From a virus, in the IMG/VR virus record IMGVR_UViG_3300041409_000508, positions 1 through 64,000 of that record: a stretch of 64,000 nucleotides of DNA, one strand, 5' to 3'. A program made the translations under genes and the position numbers. The notes below the pieces were generated by a model. It was not told where the DNA came from. It ran no database searches and was given only the letters and a program-made list of their open reading frames with translations. Shown here piece after piece: positions 55,904 through 62,271 of the stretch. Position 1 is the first letter of the stretch. The number at the start of each line of letters is the position of its first letter.

Positions 55904-56173
55904 TCAGACCACCAGAGGGTCACTCGGGTATGGCTGAAGGGGTTCTAGGCGCTCCACGGCGCCAGGACACGGCTGCGCGGCCCGCTCCAGCGCCGCGGAC
56001 AAGTCCAGTCCGAGCCGTGCACAGCAGTCCCCGATCTCATCGACCGCTATGCCCGCGCGCTTGGCGTAGCGCAGCACGGTCCGCACCGCGGCGTCGTTGA
56101 GATTCGCATCGAGCTGCTCATCGACCCGACTGAGGTTCAGCGGCCAGGTCTCGCCGGCTTGTGCTCTGCCCAT
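55904..56173 (-). CDS. Helical hypothetical protein (89 aa)
   Basis: Reads LNLSRVDEQLDANLNDAAVRTVLRYAKRAGIAVDEIGDCCARLGLDLSAALERAAQPC, all helical, with three Cys. Might be a small DNA-binding or adaptor protein; no family assigned. Confidence 0.6.
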   Translation of the reverse strand: MGRAQAGETWPLNLSRVDEQLDANLNDAAVRTVLRYAKRAGIAVDEIGDCCARLGLDLSAALERAAQPCPGAVERLEPLQPYPSDPLVV

Positions 56174-56184
56174 GAGTGCTCACG

Positions 56185-56412
56185 TTAGTAGTCCTGTGGT
56201 CGGCTGGGCATGTAGACGTAACCGACCTTGACAGCTCCCGACGTGATGGCCATCCAACAATCCCAGTTGTCCGAACCATCCGTGTGCACCTGACGATCAA
56301 GAGAACGTACGTACACTGCCTCAGTGCCGCAAACCGAGCACGGGAACATCGTCTTGTCAGTGATGGTCCCCGATCTCATGACTCGATCAAGAACGTGAGT
56401 TTTGAGTTTCAT
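56185..56412 (-). CDS. Small zinc-knuckle protein (75 aa)
   Basis: Contains FPCSVCGTEAVYVRSLDRQVHTDGSDNWDCW. First gene downstream (in the minus direction) of the iteron region, so that region may include its promoter. Confidence 0.65.
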   Translation of the reverse strand: MKLKTHVLDRVMRSGTITDKTMFPCSVCGTEAVYVRSLDRQVHTDGSDNWDCWMAITSGAVKVGYVYMPSRPQDY

Positions 56413-56610
56413 GATCGTTTATTCTCCTAGTAGTTGATCTTGTCAAAGAGTCGATCAACTGGTCCGATGATCTTGAAACGATAGATCGACATAATTGCTG
56501 ATTTTGCTTATCTGCCCAGGTCGGGCTGGGGGTAGGCTCGGGATGATCATCCGCCGGTAGGCCTCTGGACTGATCATACCTCCCCTGTCAACCCCAAGCC
56601 CTAGACCCAA

Positions 56611-56803
56611 GGTGGTCCGGACCGTCCGGACCACCCCGGACCACCTAATTTCCTAATGGAGTAACTTAAATTTATTTCCGCAGGTCAGGCAGTATTTTCA
56701 TAAATTTTCAACTGGTCCGCGACTGTCCATGATCATCGGACCACCTCGGACCACTACTCCATTCAGGGAGTGGTCCGGAGCGCGCGGACCACCCCGGACC
56801 ACC
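56611..56803. repeat. Iteron array of CGGACCACC motifs, candidate origin or operator
   Basis: Nine copies of CGGACCAC(C/T) or its complement. Three clusters, each an inverted copy then two direct copies exactly 10 bp apart: 56611(-)/56627(+)/56637(+); 56713(-, partial)/56737(+)/56747(+); 56769(-)/56785(+)/56795(+). An AT-rich stretch lies between clusters one and two (56646-56712). The whole 56413-56829 gap lies beside the primase-helicase gene and has no gene; 56413-56610 shows nothing further that I can name. Confidence 0.8.
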
Positions 56804-56829
56804 ACTAGTCCACTCGAATGAACTAGCGA

Positions 56830-58752
56830 TCATGAAAACGGGTCTCCACCAATTTCTTCAGCAATGGACGGCCAGAAACCTGACTGCCCCTGATCGGCTA
56901 GTTCCTGCGTTGCTTCATCGATCTTGGCGACAGCTCCGTGGTACTCCTCGAAGATCGTTACTTTGTCCGAGTTGCCGGCCCGGTGCCCCGCGTCGCGCAC
57001 GGCTTTGAGCAACTGGTTGGCAGAACCGAACCGAAGACCGGCTTTGATCTGGTCGGCGATCCACTGTGACCGTGCCGATCGAGGCCGTGGTCCGGCCAAC
57101 GCTTCAACGACCAGCGACTCCACACATCTGGTCATGGAGATGGCCAGCGCATGGCCTGACTCTGCGATCTTCTGCCGGTCACAGACCAGTGACGCGGTTC
57201 GCTCGCCGGTCTTGGTCAGCATCATCTCGGTGTCCACGCTGGCCCGCCAGGCGCTGGCCCCACGGCCACGCTCGCCGGCGTCACCGTTCTCGTGGCCGGT
57301 GTGATGCACCAGCATCAGCGTGCCGCCACAGGACTGGCGCAGTGCATCGAGGTAGGTGAAGATCTTCGCTTGGTCGGTGTTGCTGTTCTCGTCATAGCCG
57401 GCGGTGGCTTTGGCTTGGGTGTCGATGACGACGAACCCGGATTTGGCATCGGCGACCCAACTAGCCAGCCCAGCCCAGTCGGTACTGCCGATCTGCACTG
57501 TGCCGCGGGTCAGCATCAGCTTGCCTCGTAGCTCTTCCTGGTTGACGTTGTTGGCAGCACACCACGCCTTGACACGTCGTTTGTAGTCGGCGAGCCCTTC
57601 ACCGACCACATAGAGCACGACAGTCTGTGTGGTCTGCCAGCCGTGCCATTCACGCCCCAGTGCCACACAGCAGGCCATGTCCAGCGCGACGAAGCTCTTA
57701 TAGCTGCCTGGCTGGCCGACCAGACGCGCAGTGGTGTCTTGATAGAGCCAGTGTTCGATCAACGGTGCTGGATCCGGCATCTCGTCCAGATCAGCGGCGT
57801 CGATGAGCATGGACGTGAAGTCGTCAGTACTCATCTCACTGCGGACGTGTGGATCTTTTGGGAGGTCATCGATCGGTGCCGGATCTTTGGTGGCCACCCA
57901 TACCGGATCCTGCGCGCCGACCTCCAACCCGGATTCGATGATCTCTACGTCATCGTCGTCCGGCTCGTGGCCGGTCGTTCTGATCGCATCAACCAGCTGG
58001 TTGTAGGCATCGGACTCGTCTAAGTAGCCGGTGCCGACGAACCCACCGAAGAATCGTGTCTTGCGCAGTAGCAGTTTGCGAAATCCTGAGTCGTTCCAGC
58101 CTCTGGTCTTGATGTGGTCGGTGATCTCAGCGAGCGAGTCGGTGAGAACCCGTTGCGCTTCACTAGGAGACCAGTCGCAGAAGATGTCTCTTGGTCGCCA
58201 GCCTGGTTCGTAGGTCAGTGGCTTGCGTTCTCGCTTGGCTGCCAACTCCAGTCCAACCCCGGACCAATCAGTCAGCGGTAGCCAGCTCTCGACGCTGTAG
58301 GCGCCGTCCAGCGACCCAGGGCCGAACACCCCACCACCGATGCCTTTGATGTCCACACCGGCCAGTCCGGAGCCGGGACAGCCCACGCCTGTGTCGTTGC
58401 GGTAGTAGTGGTGTCGGCCACCGGAGACCGTCTTGACCACCACACCGCCCGCGGGACGTCCTTCCCAGGAGGCGATGCCGTCCACGCCGTTCTTCACATC
58501 GAGGTCGGCTACGACGATCCCGGAGGGTCCACAGGCGATGAGATAGGCATTGGCCCCGGAGTTGGCGAACGCCCGCAGCACCTGGTCTCGGGTGGCTCCG
58601 TGAGACTGCCAGTCTTCTACCAGGTTGCTCAGGATCTTCCTACCGTCTGACTGCCTGATCTCGACATGGCAGGGCTGCACCGCGACACCGTGCTCCAGCA
58701 TGCGCAGCGCGCCGGCTAGCGCAGGCGTCACAGGCACGGGAGCGGCACTCAC
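56830..58752 (-). CDS. Prim-pol / RepA-type helicase fusion (primase-helicase) (640 aa)
   Basis: N-terminal primase-polymerase domain: VADLDV at 81-86 (catalytic DxD), SGGRHHYY at 110-117, GVDIKG at 132-137. Centre holds a linker; from 346 a RecA/RepA-like ATPase starts with GQPGSYKS (Walker A), FVVIDTQAKA (Walker B) and LMLVHHTG. Such fusions start and unwind ph age DNA in replication. The gene ends next to the iteron array and overlaps the MazG-like gene by 4 nt. Confidence 0.9.
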   Translation of the reverse strand: MSAAPVPVTPALAGALRMLEHGVAVQPCHVEIRQSDGRKILSNLVEDWQSHGATRDQVLRAFANSGANAYLIACGPSGIVVADLDVKNGVDGIASWEGRPAGGVVVKTVSGGRHHYYRNDTGVGCPGSGLAGVDIKGIGGGVFGPGSLDGAYSVESWLPLTDWSGVGLELAAKRERKPLTYEPGWRPRDIFCDWSPSEAQRVLTDSLAEITDHIKTRGWNDSGFRKLLLRKTRFFGGFVGTGYLDESDAYNQLVDAIRTTGHEPDDDDVEIIESGLEVGAQDPVWVATKDPAPIDDLPKDPHVRSEMSTDDFTSMLIDAADLDEMPDPAPLIEHWLYQDTTARLVGQPGSYKSFVALDMACCVALGREWHGWQTTQTVVLYVVGEGLADYKRRVKAWCAANNVNQEELRGKLMLTRGTVQIGSTDWAGLASWVADAKSGFVVIDTQAKATAGYDENSNTDQAKIFTYLDALRQSCGGTLMLVHHTGHENGDAGERGRGASAWRASVDTEMMLTKTGERTASLVCDRQKIAESGHALAISMTRCVESLVVEALAGPRPRSARSQWIADQIKAGLRFGSANQLLKAVRDAGHRAGNSDKVTIFEEYHGAVAKIDEATQELADQGQSGFWPSIAEEIGGDPFS

Positions 58753-59300
58753 GTCGCACCGTCTAAGACAGCGCTGCTGCAGTCGGGCTTGCGGTAGTTA
58801 CGGCTCTTCAGCACCTTGCCGTCGCTGCGGTAGATGGGATGGCCGTCGTCATCAAGCTTCGAGAGGTTGGCACGGTGGACTTCAGCAACTGCAGTATCCA
58901 AGTTGATGTTTTGCGAAGCAGCCATGCCGTAGAGCCGTCGGATCACTCCAGATAGTCTTGCGGCAACGACCGCTGTATCACCGAACAGGAGTGGTCCTAC
59001 TAGTCCGACACAAGCGTTGTACAAGTCGCTGAAACCGGTGTAGTACTCCGCTGGCTTGCCAGGGTCAGTACCCAAGGCGACAGCCGTGCCAAGAACAACG
59101 TAGGTAAGGTCTGCTAACTCATGAGCGATATTCGTAGTCTCGCCGGTTAGAAGAGCTTCGCGAAGTTCTTGGCACTCTTCAGCTATCAAGACGGCACGGA
59201 GGGCGCCGAGCTTGATAGACCATGGCTGGTTGATGGGGTGGCCGAAGACACGATGGAACTCGGCTACTTTGGCGTGGGTGCTATGCTGATCACAGCTCAT
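58749..59300 (-). CDS. MazG-like nucleotide pyrophosphohydrolase (183 aa)
   Basis: Alpha-helical all with the EExxE...ExxD signature (AEECQELREAL, HELADLTYVVLG) and a Lys-Arg-Asn-Tyr end (VLKSRNYRKPD). MazG-type enzymes hydrolyse NTPs, dNTPs or (p)ppGpp-related substrates. Overlaps the primase-helicase gene, so co-expressed with replication. Confidence 0.8.
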   Translation of the reverse strand: MSCDQHSTHAKVAEFHRVFGHPINQPWSIKLGALRAVLIAEECQELREALLTGETTNIAHELADLTYVVLGTAVALGTDPGKPAEYYTGFSDLYNACVGLVGPLLFGDTAVVAARLSGVIRRLYGMAASQNINLDTAVAEVHRANLSKLDDDGHPIYRSDGKVLKSRNYRKPDCSSAVLDGAT

Positions 59301-59406
59301 CGATTGGTTTCTTTCCGTGTGGCAGCGGATAGCCTCGACGCTGGTTCCAGCGGCGGGGCCGGGTTGGGTGGCAGGCCCTCAGGATTCGGCTCCCTGGGGG
59401 CTTGTC

Positions 59407-59604
59407 TTATGTCTTGAGTGGCTTCCAGGGCTGTGCGGTATCGATGCCGGCCAGCGGGTCGCGTCCCTCCTGCCACAGGATGTGGTGATCGTTGCCCAGC
59501 TCAGCCAGGCACATCGGGCAGTTAGACCAACGTTCGCAGCGTTCGAGGTCACGTCCGACGACCCACGCATGCTGCCTGCCGGTCAGCTCGTAGGGCGTGC
59601 TCAT
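59407..59604 (-). CDS. Small Cys-containing protein (65 aa)
   Basis: Reads GRQHAWVVGRDLERCERWSNCPMCLAELGNDHHIL, a Cys/His arrangement of likely zinc-binding type. The 59301-59406 stretch after it contains no gene I can support beyond a ribosome site for the MazG-like gene. Confidence 0.55.
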   Translation of the reverse strand: MSTPYELTGRQHAWVVGRDLERCERWSNCPMCLAELGNDHHILWQEGRDPLAGIDTAQPWKPLKT

Positions 59605-59629
59605 GTCGAGTCCTGCGCGTGGTAACTAG

Positions 59630-59764
59630 TCATGACCAGTCACTCTCACGTCTCATTAGATCGTCGCAGTAGTCGCATAAGCTCCACTCATCACACCTGC
59701 ACTCCCAACGGACGTTGGGCTTGAGCGTGTCAAGCCACCATCGCAACCACTCAGGGAGTCTCAC
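59630..59764 (-). CDS. Small Trp/Cys protein (44 aa)
   Basis: GTG at 59764 overlaps the TGA of the upstream RHH-like gene. Contains ECRCDEWSLCDYCDDL, a four-cysteine zinc-ribbon pattern. Trp-rich N-terminus. Confidence 0.6.
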   Translation of the reverse strand: MRLPEWLRWWLDTLKPNVRWECRCDEWSLCDYCDDLMRRESDWS

Positions 59765-59955
59765 GTCGAGTCCTGCGACCGCGGCACTGGCACACAAGCT
59801 TCGTCAGCAAGTAGACGCTGGCGACTTAGGAAGTCATCAACCATCGCGCTGACAGCGTCGTTGAGCGACAGTCCAGTGCTGAGGGCATACTGCGCTACTT
59901 GATCATATCGCCACGCTGGCGTACGCCAGGTGACGGTGTGCCGAGGTTCTGTCAT
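59761..59955 (-). CDS. Ribbon-helix-helix-like DNA-binding protein (64 aa)
   Basis: Pattern of beta strand (RHTVTWRTPAWRY), helix (DQVAQYALSTGLSLNDAVSAMVDDFLSRQ) fits small RHH repressors. TAGGCT lies 6 nt upstream of the ATG on the minus strand, so it is probably leaderless, and a perfect 16-bp palindrome lies 18 nt upstream. Likely autoregulatory (inference). Confidence 0.6.
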   Translation of the reverse strand: MTEPRHTVTWRTPAWRYDQVAQYALSTGLSLNDAVSAMVDDFLSRQRLLADEACVPVPRSQDST

Positions 59956-59972
59956 CAGGCGAGCCTAGCACG

Positions 59973-59988
59973 CTTGCTTGCAAGCAAG
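59973..59988. promoter_or_regulatory. Perfect 16-bp palindrome, operator candidate
   Basis: CTTGCTTGCAAGCAAG reads identically on both strands. It overlaps the -35 (TTGCAA) of the rightward RNA promoter and lies just upstream of the leftward RHH-like gene, the placement expected for a shared operator. Confidence 0.8.
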
Positions 59989-60006
59989 TTCAGTCTGCGC
60001 TAACCT
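59978..60006 (+). promoter_or_regulatory. Promoter of the structured RNA
   Basis: TTGCAA (59978-59983), 17 bp, TAACCT (60001-60006). The spacer carries CAGT followed by 6 bp before the -10, matching the CAGT-box family. Start expected near 60013. Confidence 0.65.
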
Positions 60007-60012
60007 TGGCTG

Positions 60013-60284
60013 CGTGCCGGTCAGATGCCGGGACCTCGTGAGCATTGGTTTGACAGCTAGGTAAGAGCCCGAGATAGTGCATCGGCTGGTTGGATGCGGA
60101 TAGAGATGAGTGTCTTAGGTTGCTGATGCTCACGAGTGGTTGTCGCTTCAACTATCGAACGCATTTCGGTAGGGCCTGACAGCATGGCGACAGCAAGGTC
60201 ATCGGCTGGTTTTAGCCGATGGGCGGAAGTGCCTGGTATGTGAGCTTACTTGATGCCAGCTCAACTCCAGGCACTTCCGTTTTT
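60013..60284 (+). ncRNA. Candidate structured non-coding RNA or leader (~270 nt)
   Basis: No reading frame of note, but several perfect helices: an 11-bp long-range helix (60035-60045 with 60126-60136), hairpin CTATCGA/TCGGTAG (60152-60172), an 8-bp hairpin (60200-60207 with 60214-60221), and a 13-bp terminator stem at the 3' end. Starts at a promoter and ends in a T-run. It either acts in trans as an RNA or is the leader of the 60299 gene with an attenuator. No known RNA family could be named. Confidence 0.7.
60224..60284 (+). terminator. Strong terminator at the end of the structured RNA
   Basis: Stem 60224-60236 with 60267-60279 (13 bp), an inner helix TGAGC/GCTCA (60241-60245 with 60259-60263), and a five-T run (60280-60284). 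Located 15 nt before the next ATG, with its ribosome site right after, so read-through would express the 60299 gene. Confidence 0.85.
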
Positions 60285-60298
60285 CTAGAGGAGTTAAC

Positions 60299-60502
60299 AT
60301 GAAAGGTCGCTGGTATCAACGTAAATGGTGGGTGAGCGATCATTTTATGCTAACTGATTCTCAGTCAACGTGGTTTGGTGAAATTAGATGTCAGTCTGCT
60401 TGTGGTGTTACAATGTCTCTTAATCAAGATTGGAAACCAGAACAAGATATCAGCACAGGTAAGAGATGTTCACGTTGTGAGCAAAAATTAAGTTTGAGCT
60501 AA
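60299..60502 (+). CDS. Small Cys-containing protein downstream of the RNA (67 aa)
   Basis: GAGGAG 5 nt before the ATG. Basic and aromatic start (GRWYQRKWWVSDHF), cysteines at RCQSACG and RCSRCEQ form a zinc ribbon. AT-rich. Overlaps the 3' end of the MetE-like gene by 15 nt. Expression probably depends on the attenuator-like terminator before it. Confidence 0.7.
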   Translation: MKGRWYQRKWWVSDHFMLTDSQSTWFGEIRCQSACGVTMSLNQDWKPEQDISTGKRCSRCEQKLSLS

Positions 60503-61495
60503 TACAGCTAGTTTTTCTAAGATTGGTACTACTGCGTTAGGTCTACGACCTAATCCGCATGGTGTTGACACTCCCCAGCGCGGCCCCAGGATCTTCAGTA
60601 TCCGGGCGCTGTCTTCTACGCTGCCGTGTTCGGTGACGATGCCGGCTATCGGTGTCACGGTCTCGGGTAGCCACATGTGTTTCAGCAGCCAGTAGTAGTC
60701 AGCGTCATTCGGTGCCGCATGTGTGCCGCTGGCGAACGGAAAGTGAACGGCGTCCAGCTCATGGTTACGCGGCCAGTGCGCTACCAGTGCGCTGGTCAGC
60801 TCGATCAGTGGATTAACAGACTTAGGTGTGATCAATGGCTGGCCGTGCGGGTCGCCGTAGCACCAGTGGACGACCCACAAGCTACCTATTGGACATGCCA
60901 GAATGAAGTCACGGATAGCGCGTGCGATCCGACCTGCTATTCTGTGCTGTAAGCGTCGGGGAGTACACGCTGTTAAGTAGGTCTCCAGCGGTACTTCCAG
61001 CTGGAACGTGATACGGTTACCCGCTAGTTCGCACAGCTTCTCGATCTCGACTATCGCCGCGGCACATTCCGTCTTGTAGTGCTGGCCGGCGAACGGTCCG
61101 AAGGTGAACGCAGCAAGGTCGAACGGTCCTGGGATGCCGACCTGCAGGCGCTGACCTGCTGTGGCCAGCTCATCGAATATCGGCAGTGCGTCGAGAGCTT
61201 TGATCGCATAGTCGAGTTTCAGTGTTTCTGTGGTGATCTCATGACCAGGACGAGTTATGGTGATGGCAGCGTGGTAAGGCTTCATCGGCACGGTGGTGTA
61301 GTTCATCGGCTTGAGTACCAACAGCTCAGGCTTCGATGCTCGCCGCGGTACGATGTCACCGGCCCACTCCAGGTCGCCTACCTCACCGGTCGGCAGGGTC
61401 TTCAACCAAGGACCGAGGGTGGCATGCATCAGTGTCATAGCCGAGCGAGTGTCCGGTGCCGGACAGCTGCCGACAAGGTGCGCTCGTCTGGTCAT
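60488..61495 (-). CDS. MetE/UROD-like (cobalamin-independent methionine synthase C-terminal domain) protein (335 aa)
   Basis: The start (AHLVGSCPAPD), TLPTGEVGDLEWA, QVGIPGPFDLA, ITFQLEVPLETY and IVTEHGSVED follow the TIM-barrel of the MetE/UROD superfamily. The zinc ligands of MetE-type methyltransferases appear as H210-x-C212 (VVHWCYGDPHG) and C313 (TPCGLGRRP). Family members transfer methyl groups to thiols such as homocysteine. Only a C-terminal-type domain is present. Substrate in phage unknown; unusual gene for a phage. Confidence 0.7.
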   Translation of the reverse strand: MTRRAHLVGSCPAPDTRSAMTLMHATLGPWLKTLPTGEVGDLEWAGDIVPRRASKPELLVLKPMNYTTVPMKPYHAAITITRPGHEITTETLKLDYAIKALDALPIFDELATAGQRLQVGIPGPFDLAAFTFGPFAGQHYKTECAAAIVEIEKLCELAGNRITFQLEVPLETYLTACTPRRLQHRIAGRIARAIRDFILACPIGSLWVVHWCYGDPHGQPLITPKSVNPLIELTSALVAHWPRNHELDAVHFPFASGTHAAPNDADYYWLLKHMWLPETVTPIAGIVTEHGSVEDSARILKILGPRWGVSTPCGLGRRPNAVVPILEKLAVLAQT

Positions 61496-61504
61496 CGCGG
61501 TATC

Positions 61505-62095
61505 CTAGCGGGTCAGCCCGAGCTTGCTCTCTGCGGTGGTCCAGTTCGTTGCTATCGCGTTCTGCGCGTCTGCGATGGCGATATGGTGAGCGCAGACAGC
61601 TGAACGCAGATCATTCTCTACTTGGTCTTTCGAGTTATGGAAACCCTGGCCTGGCTCGTCACTGATCTCTGGCCACAAATTTTCTACTGAGTTAGCTCCA
61701 CCAAGCTCAAGTGGGATGAGATGGTCGAGTTCGACAGTAGGTCTAAAACTAGTCGGCTCGCCATAAGCTTTCATCGCTGCTGTCTTGGTACGGTCGGTTT
61801 CACTGGTTGGCGGTCGTACGGTAGCCGTCCAGCCAGGATGGCAGACTGTGGCCGCCAGTGTCGCATTGGTGGGGTTGAGCATGTCTCCACGGATCGCACC
61901 AGGAGTGCAGGAGGCCACTGGCAAGCGCACGTCATCGCCGGCTGACCGGCGACAGACAGCCCGGTAAGTGCCGGTCACATGGCTACTGGGTGCGACGATC
62001 TGAATACCGGTGAGATGCGGTTGCGTGATCGACAGTGAGACAGGAGCGCCACACGAACTGGCAATTAACAATGCTGCTAAAGTAAATTTGATCAT
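61505..62095 (-). CDS. Secreted HNH-type nuclease-like protein (196 aa)
   Basis: Hydrophobic N-terminus ending LIASSCG looks like a signal peptide, possibly a lipobox (the pattern ASSC is imperfect). The C-terminal part reads PTVELDHLIPLELGGANSVENLWPEISDEPGQGFHNSKDQVENDLRSAVC, the catalytic layout of an HNH nuclease. Exported nucleases can clear extracellular DNA or attack competitors. Overlaps the next gene by 4 nt. Confidence 0.7.
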   Translation of the reverse strand: MIKFTLAALLIASSCGAPVSLSITQPHLTGIQIVAPSSHVTGTYRAVCRRSAGDDVRLPVASCTPGAIRGDMLNPTNATLAATVCHPGWTATVRPPTSETDRTKTAAMKAYGEPTSFRPTVELDHLIPLELGGANSVENLWPEISDEPGQGFHNSKDQVENDLRSAVCAHHIAIADAQNAIATNWTTAESKLGLTR

Positions 62096-62271
62096 GCTAT
62101 TGCTTCAATGAAAGTTACGTATACTTTGCTCGCAGGAACATCGTGCGTGCTTGCGTGATGTTCTCTGGCTTTGATTTTAGCTAAATTCTGCGGTCCTTTG
62201 ATGTGTTGAAACATAACAGCTCTTGTATGCCAATCAAATGTCTCGAATACGTAAACAGTGTCAGTCGACAT
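62092..62271 (-). CDS. Small hypothetical protein (59 aa)
   Basis: Two adjacent ATGs; 62271 chosen. Reads TDTVYVFETFDWHTRAVMFQHIKGPQNLAKIKAREHHASTHDVPASKVYV, an alpha/beta pattern. Its 5' end overlaps the 3' end of the polymerase gene. Confidence 0.6.
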   Translation of the reverse strand: MSTDTVYVFETFDWHTRAVMFQHIKGPQNLAKIKAREHHASTHDVPASKVYVTFIEAIA

